Assembly: GCF_050908995.1 (NCBI RefSeq)
Contig: NC_135120.1
Location: 7,825,433-7,889,432 of the forward strand
Length of the DNA stretch: 64,000 nucleotides
Reading direction: 5' to 3'
Source: Andrena cerasifolii
Taxonomy: Eukaryota > Arthropoda > Insecta > Hymenoptera > Andrenidae
Part shown: in pieces, positions 1 through 11,730 of the stretch
How the letters are laid out: the number at the start of each line of letters is the position of its first letter
Position numbering within the stretch: the stretch's first letter is position 1
Position numbers and translations under genes: made by a program
The notes under the pieces: generated by a model
What the model was told of the DNA's origin: nothing
The model's input: only the letters and a program-made list of their open reading frames with translations
Database searches by the model: none

Positions 1-1342
1 AGATCAAAGTAGCTTTCTCATTTCGTACACCGATAACCCTTACATCAATGCAGAGGTTCACAGGAGAAATGCCAAGGGAAGGTTCCCAGTCAAACACATT
101 AAAATCGTTAGAAATCTCTGTTCACGCTGGATAGCGTAAAACGCGCCCTTAAATTTCGCGACACCGTTTAGACAGAGCTGGAAGGGGGCAGGGCGGTGGA
201 GGAGCGGGAGGTCGCCGCGAGGGAAAAAAGGGGAGCAGGGGACAGCGACGTGCGGCGAGAATACGGCGAGCGGAGAGACGATCCGCGGCGTGGAACGCAT
301 TTAAATAATTGCTTTTCATCATGTCGGATGACGTCGCCGGCGTCGCGAGGATTTACCTGGCATGCACGCACACGGACCTCTCCGGCTGTCGTTGTCGCGT
401 CTGGGCGACGCGCTCTTGGAAAGCTCGTTATTGGCAATGAAAAGCGGCGGCGAACCTATTCGCGATATCATAGCAAGCGACACCGATACCCGTGCCCGAT
501 ATCCAAAGGCCGCTGGGTGGTCCCAGGTCGCAAGGAACTCCGCGACGGATCACGACGGATTTATTTTTGCCCGCGTCGCTCCCCAGCGGACGGCGACGCG
601 GTTCTCGCCTCGAGCGTGGATTTTTCGAGGCCCGTCGGGAGAATACTTTATGACGGTGAAAAATACACCCCGTCGGAAGACCGTGGGACCGAAGCCACGG
701 CGCGATCCTCCCTGGAGGGAATCCTTTTTGCCGCTGTCGTCGGGGAGCGAGCAACGCGTCATCAGGTTCGATTCTTGGCGAGGATCCTTTGCTGGATCGT
801 CGGACGGTGGTTCTTCCTCCTGCCTGTGCCACAGGGGCGCCAGGAACTTTTCGACAACGCGAACTTTCCGCGTTAAAGCGGCCCGGAACGGAGCCCCGCT
901 ACGTGCGTGGAATACGCAGATCGCGGATGGCACAGGGAAGCTGCTTTAGCGTGTATACAAATGGACGGGTGAATGTGTGTTTATGACGAATCGGCAGTGA
1001 CGAGGCGAGGTGCGCCGGTAATGAAGCTCTGGAAATCGTTTCTATGAGATTCGCTTGGTATTCTATTCTCGACCGGGTAATAACATCTCTGCCTTGTCAT
1101 TCCGCATTTCCTTTCGCGTCCTTTTGATATTTCGCTGAAAGGACCGTCGGATTACACTACTCGGCATTTGTATTGTTCAGTGAGGTTGTAGGAGATTGTG
1201 CGAACCTACACATGGGAGTCCCGTGGAACTATTTTACAAGTATTCGCAAGTAACCTGGAGGATCTGCGTAAACGCCACGTAACAGTTTAAAGTTCACGTG
1301 GATCGTAAAACATGAAATTATGATGCTTACGGATTCAAGGTA
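1..1342. other. GC-rich non-coding DNA, probable downstream intron of the cadherin gene
   Basis: No exon was recognised. Roughly 180-950 is GC/CpG-rich and opens long overlapping frames on both strands at once. These have low-complexity Arg/Ser/Pro translations and no family motif, as expected of CpG-rich DNA with few stop codons. From 950 to 1342 the sequence becomes AT-richer and featureless. If exon B splices onward, the next exon lies left of position 1. Confidence 0.55.
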
Positions 1343-2370
1343 TAGGGTAGGGTGGGGCTGATAGTCCCGCTTTTTCATATAAACCAGAGGTGCACAGGGA
1401 GCCGGTTTTAGCGCCTAGCTGCGAGCAACCCGCCTGTCCCGTTGCTAAGGTTAGAATCGGCGAGGCGAACTGCAGTAGTGCACGTGCATGTGGTATGACT
1501 TGAACCCAGCTATACACACTACTGCAGTTCGCCTCACCGATTCTAAAATTAGCAACGGGACAGGCGGGTTGCTCGCAGCCAGGGATTGTAACCGTAACCC
1601 AAAACCGGTTTGGTTCTCAGTACCGTAGACTAACCCGCCTAACCGGGTAACCCGAGGCATCCAGGCACAGATGTACCCGGTTAACCCGCTCTCAGAGCGG
1701 GTTACAGTAATACGGTAGAGGGCGTAGTTTTTCCCTAATTTCGTGAAATCGAGCTGTACTTATGAATTTTTATCTCGGAAACTGTATATCGCATTAGGTT
1801 CATTCTTTTTTTATTTTAATGTAGAAGGTTTTACGTATTTGAATCATTTTTTTTTGAAATTGTAGAATTATTTATGTAACGTCAAATTATAAACAATTTT
1901 TTATTTTGCAAATTTCTCCTCGAGGGTGACATGTTTCTAAATTTGAAAAAAATGACAATATTCTTTGAATTTCGTGTACAATAATTGTGTTAAGAAATAT
2001 TATTTTTATTATAAATAAATAAATTACGTTTCGTTATAGGCCATTCATCCACCATAGTGATGCGATTTGCATGTAATGTCGTGGGTATAACTCAAGAAAA
2101 TTCGTCACATTTTTCTTCGAGGGATTAAAAATTAGACCGAGAAACAAAACCCTGCAAGTGATTGACGTTATTGCATGCAACCCGGTTCTTGTTAAAATTG
2201 CAGTTGCATCGCAGCGATGGATGAGCGCGGAGCGACCATAGTCGGATTTTGGACGCAGAATGTCGTATGTCACTTGTAACCCGCTGTGAGCGGGTTAACC
2301 GGCTCACTGTACTCTTTGGGAGTCGTTCCTTCAGGGTTACTGCGGGTTAGTTTTATCCCCACCCCACCTA
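1343..2370. mobile_element. TAGGG-type DNA element, non-autonomous (copy 1)
   Basis: The block is bounded by imperfect inverted ends: TAGGGTAGGGTGGGGCTGAT at the left, and at the right the complement of TAGGTGGGGTGGGGATAA. Both start with TA. The first 50 bp recur at 8633, which supports a dispersed family. The interior holds a large hairpin (1419-1578) and several copies of a GGGTTAACCGG/GAGCGGGTTA motif near 1660-1705 and 2275-2350. No transposase frame was recognised. The TA flanks suggest a Tc1/mariner/pogo-type element, by inference. Confidence 0.65.
1419..1578. repeat. 62-bp-arm hairpin inside the TAGGG element
   Basis: The left arm 1419-1480 and right arm 1517-1578 are inverted copies with 59 of 62 positions paired (mismatches at one G/A and a CC/AA pair). 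The loop is 36 bp. Both arms begin or end in CTGCGAGCAACCCGCC. The arms are much more GC-rich than the surrounding element. Confidence 0.9.
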
Positions 2371-3320
2371 ATCTTCAAGTTTCGAGGAGTTCGAAATTGT
2401 TTATTGTCTGTTAAATCAATCCAATGATACCCAAATGGAGCTGGAAAGGTTGGACGTTTCCACTGCACTCGACCCATTTGATAAAAAGAAGTCCGTCAAC
2501 CGTCGTTCGCCTCCGTCGAAGCGTTCTAATGAGAGCTGCTCGTGTACCGCGATTCGGGCGATTTATCGTGGCCCGCGTTTTATTTATGAATGCAAATTGA
2601 ACATCTTGGTCCGGTGAGCGTCAAAGGCGGCCTATTCGGAATCGCGAAGTCACGAGACCGCGATGGACTGGAATTTAACGAGCCCAGTTTGCCAGTGGCC
2701 CGTCCACCCGCCATTAATGCACGTATATGAGAATCGAAACAATTGCCACCCTTCGACGTGTTCGTATCGCTTTGAATTGCAAATTGCCGTCGTGCAATCT
2801 CTCAAATCCGCCCCCGCGTCCCATTTTCGGTCACGCCGTCCGTCGACCTACTCTATTCGATTGTCGCCCGAACAAATTCACGATGGTGTTGCGTCCAGTC
2901 GGCCGCTTATTACTGAGTCCCGTGAACCGAGCCGCCGGATCTTTCGTAGTCCGATTTCGACAGGAAAGAACGCTGCGAGACGAGCATAAGCGAAACAAAT
3001 ATAAGTGAGGAAGCTGGCGCAAAGCTCGGCGCAAAGGGCGCCACTAGCGCATGTACCGTTAAATTATAAAATATTATAAGACGTTTGAAAATTTTCCATT
3101 CTAAAGGTCACTTTTAATATCTCTTCTTTCTTTTACCAGGTTCGACGCCTCTATAACCTACAAGATGCACATTTATTTTTTATATCTACGTAATTAACAA
3201 TAGCTAATAATAGTAACAAAAATAATTACAGATGCATGTACTTATTATAGAAATAGAAGTTAAGAAGTAAAGTAAGATAATTTAAATACACCTAAAAGTT
3301 GCAGCCATGCTTCCCCATTG

Positions 3321-3340
3321 TTATTATTATTATTATTATT
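3321..3340. repeat. (TTA)n microsatellite
   Basis: TTATTATTATTATTATTATT, about 6-7 units, in AT-rich DNA. Confidence 0.95.
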
Positions 3341-3671
3341 GAGGTTAGGTAACGAAAACAACAAATGCGTTCTTTATAACGAAAATAAAGAAAAGGATTT
3401 AATTGAAAATAAACTCTTCTGTCGGAAGAAACAAGCCTGACAAGAAGCTCCTTCGTCGTGACTAGGTCGGAAACGAAAAATAATACAATTGCAAAACAAG
3501 ATTATCACGCACATGTGTTCTGCGCAACGGGCGTTCGTCGAGAGAGAGATCCGGAAGCAGGGCTCTCTCGACGAACCGAACCTCCGTCATGGTGCAACCC
3601 CGAATAGAGAAAGTTTCTGTGGAATTGTAATGCGCGATAAATCAAAAGGAACTAAAACTAAAAACTCAACA

Positions 3672-3707
<36 letters not shown>

Positions 3708-3711
3708 TATT
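3672..3711. repeat. (ATT)n microsatellite, interrupted
   Basis: About 12 ATT units, interrupted once by AGT and ending in TTTATTAAA. Confidence 0.95.
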
Positions 3712-5665
3712 AAACAGGAATTCCCATGGTATACAAAAGAAAAAGAAGACACGTTCAATGTACAGAGTCCGAGCACTACTAAGCAATAATTAATACATAA
3801 GTGAGCATACTACTTACACCTAAAATAATAAATTAAGTAACAACGCGTAGGTCCATAACATGCCTATAAAGTAGCGTCCTAAACGAATTCAGGGAGCCCA
3901 GAAACGGGTCCATGGGGTTAAGAAAACTATGAAGTTGCAAGACAGACGTGGCTGACCGCGGCAGACACAATCTCCTTACGCCCAACGCGAAGACGAATTT
4001 CTGGTCTGACCGCATACGTCTCATACTACTGATCGATATTACACTGCAGCTTTACGAATATATATCGAGCTATCTGCACCAAATAGCTTCTTTTTCGACT
4101 GATTTGCTTTAATATAAGCGAACCAGTGGGATATTTAGCAGATACGATGGTGCATTTGCGCTCACACACCTTTCCCCCAGCTACAACACACACTACACAA
4201 CCGCTATCTGATCTAATCTCACGGCGCCGTCCCCAAAACGCCGTCGTTCTCCGTTATTATCCCCGTGGTTTCTTCAAACAGGAACAATGCTTGACCATAA
4301 ATGCAACGTTAATGCGGGCGGAGATCGCGCGCAACTGATTCCGCCGCAATAACTTACGCAATCTCGACCGTACCTCTTTGCCGGTCTCCTGCTCGCGGCA
4401 TTTCCACCGGGAGACGTCAAAAGAGTAATCACAGAATTAAATACACGAAACCAATGATACGTTAAAAATCAGTATCAAGCAAGTTGCCCCGAGAAACGAT
4501 CGGTCTGTATCGTTACAGGGGGGTTAACTTTCTCCTTCCGATCTCCATTTCGGCAGAAAGGAAACAGCCTCCTACAATCTGATGTACGAACGCTGGAGCG
4601 AGAGCGGGATAAGGGGGAAGCCCAGCGGAACGAGGATCGGCCGATTTATTTCCAAGGCAGTCGGTCAGCCGAATCGCGCGGCTGGTTCGATGAAAAAAAA
4701 GAAAGAGATATGGGGGGAGGAAGAGATGAAAACGTGGTGAACGGGGAGGGGCGTCGCTTTAATGCGACCCGGCCTGAAATAAAAACGAGCGGAGCACGTA
4801 TTTATCGCAGCGTGAATGCACTCCGGGAATCGACGATAAAGCGAACGGTCGAGAACACTTCGCGAGGGCCACGCGCAGGACGCATTGTCCGCCCGATGAT
4901 AACCCCGACGACATTTATAAGCGATACGGCTCCCCTTTTATTGGTCGCGTATTTCCGCCGGCCGAGGCCTATCCTCGGCCATTTGTTTGTCCCTCTTCGC
5001 GCTCTTTGACCGTCAACGAGCTCCGTCCGCGTGGACAAGCCTCGGCGAGCTTTTCCCCGGCCCGAGAGCCGCGGAACGGAGGGCAGGCGGAAGCCTGCCA
5101 AGAGGAGCTTTCATAATTCGGGCCCCGGGAATCCAAGCGAGGAAACTTTACCCGCGGCTTCGGAGGACTGATGAATACGAATCAGGGGACGCTCGACTTT
5201 TTAATTACAGAACCGTCTCGTGCCGGTGTAAGCGATTTTCCGCGCCGGCTCACATCGATCTTCAGAGATGACTGGGTACAAATGGCGGCTCACGAAACTC
5301 CCCGAAGAAAGACGACGCCTCGGCTCGAGAGGCTTCTGGTAATTAGGTGCGCGTGTAATTACGAGTGCGGGACTCTTCGTCGGCAATCGAATGGGGGCGC
5401 GTAACGGGTGTTCGCACGGCACACGCGTGAAAATTATAGAATTTTGCTTTCGAGGTTGTAAGGCTCGATTCACCGGTTGGTACGCGTATAAGCCGGACGA
5501 TCTATCACCCGCCAAATTAATATTGGGTGACTGTTTAAATTATTACGTGTCGATTCCGATCTGAACGATGATCTGAGAAGTTTAGCTCTGCTTGTGCTGA
5601 TGGTCCGAATGCTGACCTCATCAAACACACCGAACCGTACTATTCGCGAGCTCATTGACTTCTGG

Positions 5666-5701
5666 TCTTGTCCACCTTTTCGATGTCAAAGGTGGACAAG
5701 A
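5666..5701. repeat. Perfect short hairpin
   Basis: The arm TCTTGTCCACCTTT (5666-5679) pairs perfectly with AAAGGTGGACAAGA (5688-5701) across an 8-base loop TCGATGTC. There is no T-run after it and no gene next to it, so there is no reason to call it a terminator. It may be the end of an old foldback element. Confidence 0.85.
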
Positions 5702-7506
5702 CATCTGATTTTTGGGAGGCGCCAAAATGCCTGATTGGCTCAGCCTTGCTTGAAGAGGAGGAACCTTCCCTCCAAGATTTCGGTGATGGAGGAGGAATCC
5801 TCTCCTTCTTCGTGACGTAGCGGAGGGAAAACCGGACATCTGGCTAACAAACCTCGCTAGGTTGATCGGCCGGAGCGTCTCGCCGGGGTCGCGGTTTATG
5901 ATCGTATTGTCCCGCGAGTCAGCGGTGGTCGACGGTATGTACCGTTTTGAAGTTACCGTACACCACCCGCTGACAGAGCAATCAACGGATTTTCCCAGAG
6001 CGAGGACGGTCGAAGTGTCCAAAAAAATAGCACGATGCCGAATTGCCAGCTATTAGACATCTGGCAGGCAAATGCTCCCCAAGACTTCGACGGTAAGCAA
6101 TTGCCTAGTAATGAAGGGTCGCTGAATTTCTGCCTCGCTCTGAGCCCCCCTTTGTTCCCGTAAGACGGAACAACGGGCACGGGGTCAGAAGTACGTGCAT
6201 ATGTACGCAGTGTCTCGCAGATTTTCCGAGGGAACTTTTAAAACAGTAGTTGAGGAATTCTGAATGCAATTGTCGCGAGCTGGAAGCTGCTCTGTCAGAT
6301 GCAGCGATTTGAATATCGTACATCTGAGTGGAAATTTATGCGCAATTCAAATGAACAAGGTCCGTCCAGCAAGGTCCGCCTTCTATTCTATAATCCCTCC
6401 GAATTGCTCGACACTCGATCGACGATTAAAGAATCTAACCCCGGACGAAGACGGCATTGCAGGGGCAGCTTCCTTAGACCGGGTCCGACGTTCAAATTAA
6501 AGCTTCAATTTTACCCCCCCGGGGCCATTTGAAAGTCTGATTTAATCGTCCCTAGGGCCACTGGGACGAAGGATTGAAAATCTTCGCGGGGGATTGAATC
6601 GAATCTGTATCGCAAATTTTTGCCGCGCGGCGGGGTCGATTCGACGGTCATTTGTATGCGTGGCAGTTTACGCGCGATATCTTTGCCGTCGTAAGGCCGC
6701 CGCCGCTTTTTCTCAATAACGAGTTTCCGACTTTTCATCGTTTCATAATTCCGGCGCGGCCGACGCGGGCGGCGAGCCGAGCGGAACGATGAATAATGAA
6801 TCGAAGTTCGATCACGGCGAATTTGCATACGTTACCGCGTAAGGCGAAAACAATGGTCCTTTCCTTCCGTTTGCATGCGGCGAGTCACTTAGCCGCTTTG
6901 CCGTACACGTGAAAGCCGAGCGAGACACGCGAATTATATTCCCATCGAATTATTAATGGACGCCAGTTGAAAAGGGAGCCTTTCATTATGTAATACTCCC
7001 CTTTACGCGGCATTAAATTCGTAATCCCCCTCCTCGTTAACCCCGTTACGCTCGTAATTCTTCTGCCGCGAAATATATTGGACGAGTGTGAGACACCGCT
7101 ATCAGAGCGGATACGCGAGTCGATAAATCTCACTTCGAGCAACTATTACCACCTTCCACGGGAGAATTATACATCGGCTGAAGTAAAATATCGAATTAAT
7201 CGATCTCAAAGGTACAGAGGCATATTTCAAAGTTTCCACGTCGACGTGCCCTTGTAACCCCGATTTCTCAGCGTACAGAGGCCATTCGGATTCTATGAAT
7301 TATCCCCGGGGAGCCTCGATTGAAATTTCAAGGAGCACGAGTAGAGCGGGCGGAGCGGGGTCTCGTTTATTTTGGAACACGATCCATTAAAATCCTCGTC
7401 CGGCAAAATTGATCTCGTTACACGTAGAGGCGATGGGACGCGGCAATCTATTTCGATTCTCGCCAAGATATTGCTCTTCCGACGCGAGTGACCATGCGGA
7501 ACTTAC

Positions 7507-7711
7507 CGGTGGTGGAGTTGATGAGAAAATAACCCTCCGGATTGCCGCTGGTGATGGAAAAGGTGAATTGTTGGGGCGAGACGTCGCGATCGAACGCCCG
7601 GATCTGCAGCACGCTCACACCTGCCGGGGAGTTTTCCGAAACGGACGGATAGTAGACCGGAACCTCGGTCAGCGGGGTGTTGTCGTTCTCGTCCAGCACC
7701 TCCACGTACAC
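7507..7711 (-). CDS. kug: Fat-like cadherin, internal exon B (end of one cadherin repeat, start of the next)
   Basis: This exon encodes 68 codons plus one base of an extracellular cadherin array. Seen in the sequence: it opens at 7711 after a CAG acceptor (7714-7712), and closes at 7507 before a GTAAGT donor (7506-7501). The peptide begins VYVEVLDENDN, whose calcium-binding linker DENDN is at exon residues 7-11. It continues with YYPSVSENSPAG (the cadherin ExN site, E26-N27) and AFDRD (the DxD calcium site, residues 41-43), and ends in NSTT plus G, the usual 'TG' turn. The frame opens past the acceptor (MVQ...) and past the donor (KFRMVTRV...), but those extensions are intronic. Family knowledge: the wording around NDNTPLT and YYP..SENSP resembles FAT1-3/Kugelei more than FAT4/Fat. 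These are giant single-pass adhesion proteins of the basal epithelium and planar migration. No membrane or cytoplasmic exon is in the window, so this is a fragment. The symbol is the Drosophila name. Confidence 0.9.
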
Positions 7712-7931
7712 CTGAACCAAAGCGGCCTGAATTATTTACGAGGCGACGGTCTCCAAGTTCCTGCGATCGTGTATGTAGAAAAAAATTCTAAAAAAAAATC
7801 GCTACATGGCGCGAAATCGAAAGCATCTGCGTGTTCTTAGAGCGTTGAAAACAGTGGAGCTAGGTTTGCTAGGTATAAAGGCTGCTTCAGACGCGTCGAG
7901 TAATTTAGTCCAGTTGCGAGTAGTCAGTTAA

Positions 7932-8490
7932 TAAGGGAGACCGGGGCTAGTTGATACAGACGAATTATGTAGCTCCATTTGAGCGAGATGTGCGAAGATT
8001 GTTGTCCAATTCTTTCCTACGATCCAGCGAACGTGTGTGTACATTGACGTTAACAATCGTTTTTTAACTGTTTTCGTTTATATGGAGAAACAGTAAATAG
8101 TTTTGATACATACAAATGGATCGTCCAAATAACATTTTTTCATTCATTTTGTATGTATTTTCTCAAGTTTTCGCTTACTAGATATTAAAAAGGAAGGGCC
8201 AAAGTATATTTTGGCAGGTTTGTTATTAAGGAATTAATTCAAATAAAAATGAAAAAAATGAAAACAGAATAACGTATCAACTGGCACCGCAGTGGGGTAA
8301 ACTGATACACTTTACAAATAACATTTTTTTCATTCATTTTGTACGTACTTTCTCAACTTTTCATTTATAATATATTAAAGAGGAAAGACCAAAGTATATT
8401 TTGGCATATTTGTAATCAAGTAATTTATTCAAACAAAAATGAAAAAAATTGACAATTGAAAAACGTATCAACTAGCGCCGGTCTCCCCTA
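7932..8490. mobile_element. TA-flanked MITE with TIR AGGGAGACCGGGGCTAGT
   Basis: The left end TAAGGGAGACCGGGGCTAGT and the right end (complement TAGGGGAGACCGGCGCTAGT) match in all but two of about 26 positions. They continue into TTGATAC. The interior is two direct copies of a roughly 155-bp module (8131-8290 and 8320-8480). Each module starts AACATTTTTTCATTCATTTT and closes with AACGTATCAACT. The first bases AGGGGAGACCGG are shared with the end of the element at 22548-23774, suggesting one superfamily with different internal DNA. No coding capacity is seen. Confidence 0.85.
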
Positions 8491-8632
8491 CTAAACGGTT
8501 TAGTGAATAGAAAGTGTCCGGATTAGTACATTTCACGGTACATCTCTACCAGGGGTTGTTGGCAAATCAGCACCCTCTGCTGTGTTGTCCCTAAATCATA
8601 TAGGGCGGGAAAATTCAAACCTTGAGTTACGG

Positions 8633-9160
8633 TAGGGTAGGGTGGGGCTAAAAGTCCCGTTTGTCATATAAACCTGTGTAAAATTTAGTAATAAGAATCT
8701 AGAGATATCTGGTGTTATTTTGTATAAACTATAACTATTATGCTTTACGTTCACGAAGTTCGTTCGTTGATATTGTTATTTTCTGTTGAGTTATACTACA
8801 AAATGTTTGTCAATGCAAAATGGACTTCTTGCCCCACGCACGGGGCAAAATGTCCCTAATGTCTATTCGAGTAATATTAACTAAATAAGTAAAAAAACTT
8901 TTCAAATCAACAAATATTTATTAAACCAATTCTTTTTGGTACCTATAGATACAGTATGGAAAGGAAAGCATGACTTATTTAACAAAGAATAAAAATATAA
9001 GTCAAAGGTTCACTTTGAACTAAAAACTAAAAAAAATCGCCCAAATAAAACAAAAACACTATTTAAAGGCTTTCGCATTATTTCTTTATACTTTGGCCAT
9101 CTTATTATGAAAACAAATAATAAAATATATGTTTCAGTCTGAGGGACTTTTTGCCCCAAA
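8633..9160. mobile_element. TAGGG-type DNA element (copy 2, right end uncertain)
   Basis: The first 50 bp (TAGGGTAGGGTGGGGCTAAA, then AGTCCCGTTTGTCATATAAA) match the left end of the element at 1343. The motif GGGGCAAAAtGTCCC recurs inverted at 8831-8860 and at 9141-9157 (GGGACTTTTTGCCCC). The latter probably lies near the right terminus. The interior is AT-rich and non-coding. Confidence 0.6.
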
Positions 9161-10053
9161 TAGTTCATTTCACTATTATTAATGTATTGAAGTTAGTTTT
9201 ATTTATAACAAAATAAATTAATAAAATTTATTTTCTATATAATGATTATTGTTTCTTTTTACTTCTTTTGAATTTTTTATTTTAGATGATCGACTTTCGA
9301 GCAAGAGTGGTCACCGCAGAAGCATTTTCTTTTTAGAAAACCTTCGAGTGATAAACAATAACTCAGTTATTGATAAATATTTTTAAATAAAAAAAATACG
9401 ATGCACGGTACTAGATGCAATCCTTAAAAGGAAAAAAGATTTTTTGAGAAATGTGTTACAGTTTTTGAGTAAAAAATTTCCAAAGACCACCCTTTTTTCG
9501 GCCTCCTGACTGAGCATGGCCCCTTAAGAGAACTTGAATTAAAAGATCGAGCATATTTAACATATTCGCATACAAAAAGAAATGTAGTGCTTTCCAACCA
9601 ACGCGACGAAATTTTAGTTATTAATCGATTATTAATGAAAAAAAAAAACACTTTCGGACAGTTCATTAATAAGTAGTGAGGGGTGGTTGAACCCTACTCG
9701 ACCAAAAAAATCCAATTAAATGGATCTACTCGACTAAATTATGTTGCTAAACTACTTGCCTATATTCTAGCGTCCATACACGGCAAGTTACTAAATTGCT
9801 CGCTACTCGACTAAATTACTCGACGTGTCTGAAGCAGCCTTTACGTTTACCGATGTGCTTTACCGTCCCGATGATTTAATCAAGCAGAGCAGGATGGTTC
9901 CGAGGGCTATACGTTCGGAGGGTTGCATACAAAGTTCCACTGTGCACATCGTTCGATATCCTCGACATACAAAAAAGTGAAATAAATCTGGCCAAGTGCG
10001 CGAATTCCAAGAGAATTCTACAACTCCTCGAACATCATCTGCAGCGTACAAAC

Positions 10054-10160
10054 CTGCAAACTGGAGGCCAGAGGCACCACGCCGTGATCCTGCGCGTACA
10101 CCGTCAACCAATACCCTCTCTTCGACTCGACGTCGAGCACGGCTTTCGTCCTGACGTTGC
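10054..10160 (-). CDS. kug: Fat-like cadherin, internal exon A (C-terminal half of a cadherin repeat)
   Basis: This 107-nt exon lies upstream of exon B in the same minus-strand gene. The acceptor CAG is at 10163-10161, after a pyrimidine-rich tract (TTTTCTGTTCCAG). The donor is GTTTGT starting at 10053. After two bases that complete a split codon, it reads 35 residues starting NVRTKAVLDVESKRGYW and ending in VPLASSLQ. Cadherin hallmarks are LDxE (residues 8-11), YWLTVYA and AQDHG (22-26, the ADxG signature). It ends in phase 0, so exon B continues as SLQ|VYVEV without a break. This rebuilds a full repeat C-terminus with its calcium linker, which argues strongly that both splice sites are real. 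The preceding intron is phase 1, as is the intron after exon B. I could not find the preceding exon on the minus strand anywhere up to 64000. Confidence 0.88.
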
Positions 10161-11730
10161 CTGGAACAGAAAACGACGATGGGAACGTTGAATTGGCTTC
10201 GGCAAATCGAGCGACCTTTCGGACACCGGTCGGTCTGAATTTATAATTCGCGCGCGTTCACCGGCGGTTATAATTAAAGCAGCGATACCAGGATATACCT
10301 GATCGGCGCGAATCGGCGCGCGGAGGGGGCGGCCGGCAAATGGAGCGGTTGAAAGTCGCGGAACCTTTTCACCCCCGGGTCCGATATCTGCGCGGCAAGG
10401 GGGCGCGAGCTGAATGGAAACAGGCCGCTCCACGGTAGTAATAGAAAACGGGGAAGGAAAAAATGAAAGCGCGGGGGGATAAAGGCGAGAGAAGGGGTGG
10501 GGGGGAGGGACGGAGAAAGAGGCGGTATTACCACCTTGCAAGATAGCTGGCAACAAGGACCGATATGAAATGACGTGCACGTACGTGGCGAGCTGCCAAG
10601 CGTGCGCGAATAGCACAAAAATTGGACTGCATTCCTGGTGTTAACACGTCGAGCACGCTGTTCCGCGTGTCTTCGATCGTTTTTGCGAGATTCCCAGCGC
10701 CTGCCGGCCGCTTTTTGCCGCGGAATGCACACGCGTGTATGTGTACGTAGCGTCAATGGGCCTCGGTTGGTTTATTGCGGTATTAATGTAAAAGATAGCG
10801 GCTGGCTGCTTCGGAGCAACGATGGGGAACGAGGATGCTTGAAACGAGGGGAGAAAGAGAGATCTCCCTTTCGAGGGAGGGAGAAACGTGGAGCTTCGAT
10901 TAATTAGCAATCGGAGATGTTACGGGAGCAGATGTAGATCGTAATCAAGATTACCCCCGATTTGTTCTGTCAGTAATTACATCTTCGGATTTCGCCGTGG
11001 CGTCTTCATTAATCCCGATCTTTCGCGTGCCTCTCCGCCCAGCCTGGACACGCTGCACGTGCGTGTATCGACGTAGATCGGTATAATATCGAGCTCGTAA
11101 TTTCGCGGTATCGATTAATTATCAGTCCCCGGGGCGAAATTCAGCGCAGCGGGGGCCCCGATGCGTCGGTGTCCGTGTTATTTACGGCCTCGTTTCGGTG
11201 AAATTCACGGCCGTGGAATCACGAGCCACGCTCCGCCACGGCCAGGTGAGCCGCGCGAGCCGCGCGGACGGCGCGCCGCTTCGAGACGCCGACAAAGTAA
11301 CCGCGCGCTTAAACGATACGAAATATCGCCGTGCAGGTAACGCTGGACTGCGAAAGGAACAGTCCGAACGGAACCTCGCAGCCTTACAAAACTTGTAGAT
11401 TATTGCCGCGACTTGGGTGGCAACCACGCGCGATAGCATGCATCACAGAGAATTACGCGCCACGCGTATTTCACTAGGAAACGGCGATTGTGCTCCTCCA
11501 CGTACCTACTCGCCCCAAAAACTGCTGGCCATTTACTCCCAACAACTTCCTATTTGTCACTCTTTATGCTCGCGCGAACTTTATTGCTCTTAAGCCGGGA
11601 ATTCGTTCCTGAAACTCATTCAATTCGCGGCGAAACGCCGCACAGTGGATCCAAATCGCTGAAAGGCGGCAAACCTCTCAAAACGTAGTACAATTTAGTC
11701 AGAAATCGGTGCTCGGGGGTTTTTTGGGTG
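10161..11730. other. GC-rich non-coding DNA upstream of exon A
   Basis: The region is CpG-rich with purine-rich runs (10440-10530). Long frames open on both strands here (for example 10104-10616 minus). None is in the cadherin frame, none continues across the exon A acceptor, and none contains a recognisable domain. Probably intron. Confidence 0.5.

Larger units (their letters stand above)
2371..7506. other. Non-coding, probable downstream cadherin intron
   Basis: About 5.1 kb with no exon I can support on either strand. I searched it for the continuation of exon B (LDRE, ADxG and DxNDN motifs on the minus strand) without success. The stretch 3040-4100 is AT-rich with ATT microsatellites. 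The stretch 4650-6900 is CpG-rich with short opportunistic frames on both strands. A perfect 14-bp-arm hairpin lies at 5666-5701. Confidence 0.5.
7877..9842. mobile_element. Inverted-repeat element filling the cadherin intron
   Basis: The ends are AAAGGCTGCTTCAGAC at the left (7877) and its complement at the right (ending 9842). They stay matched for about 35-45 bp through CGTCGAGTAATTTAGTC. Near both ends the motif CTCGACTAAATT recurs in different spacings. No target-site duplication is obvious and no transposase frame was recognised, so the superfamily is open. The element carries two others inside it (7932-8490 and 8633-about 9160). Confidence 0.75.
7712..10053 (-). other. Intron of the Fat-like cadherin gene, mostly filled by transposon sequence
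   Basis: A 2,342-bp phase-0 intron runs from the GTTTGT donor (10053) to the TTCAG acceptor (7712). About 84% of it is the inverted-repeat element at 7877-9842, which holds two further elements. Only about 165 bp next to exon B and 211 bp next to exon A look like original intron. Confidence 0.85.

Noticed and set aside
196..949. Long overlapping plus and minus open frames (up to 226 codons)
   Set aside because: Frames open on both strands over the same CpG-rich DNA. The translations are Arg/Ser/Pro-rich without any domain, and no splice-consistent exon pattern is visible.
5640..6200. Possible decayed gene with frames on both strands
   Set aside because: One plus-strand stretch (6030-6170) reads open but has no known domain and contains a donor-like GGTAAGC by chance. 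Support is insufficient.
10104..10616. 170-codon minus-strand frame overlapping exon A
   Set aside because: It is in a different frame from the cadherin exon and runs through the exon A acceptor. Composition alone explains it.
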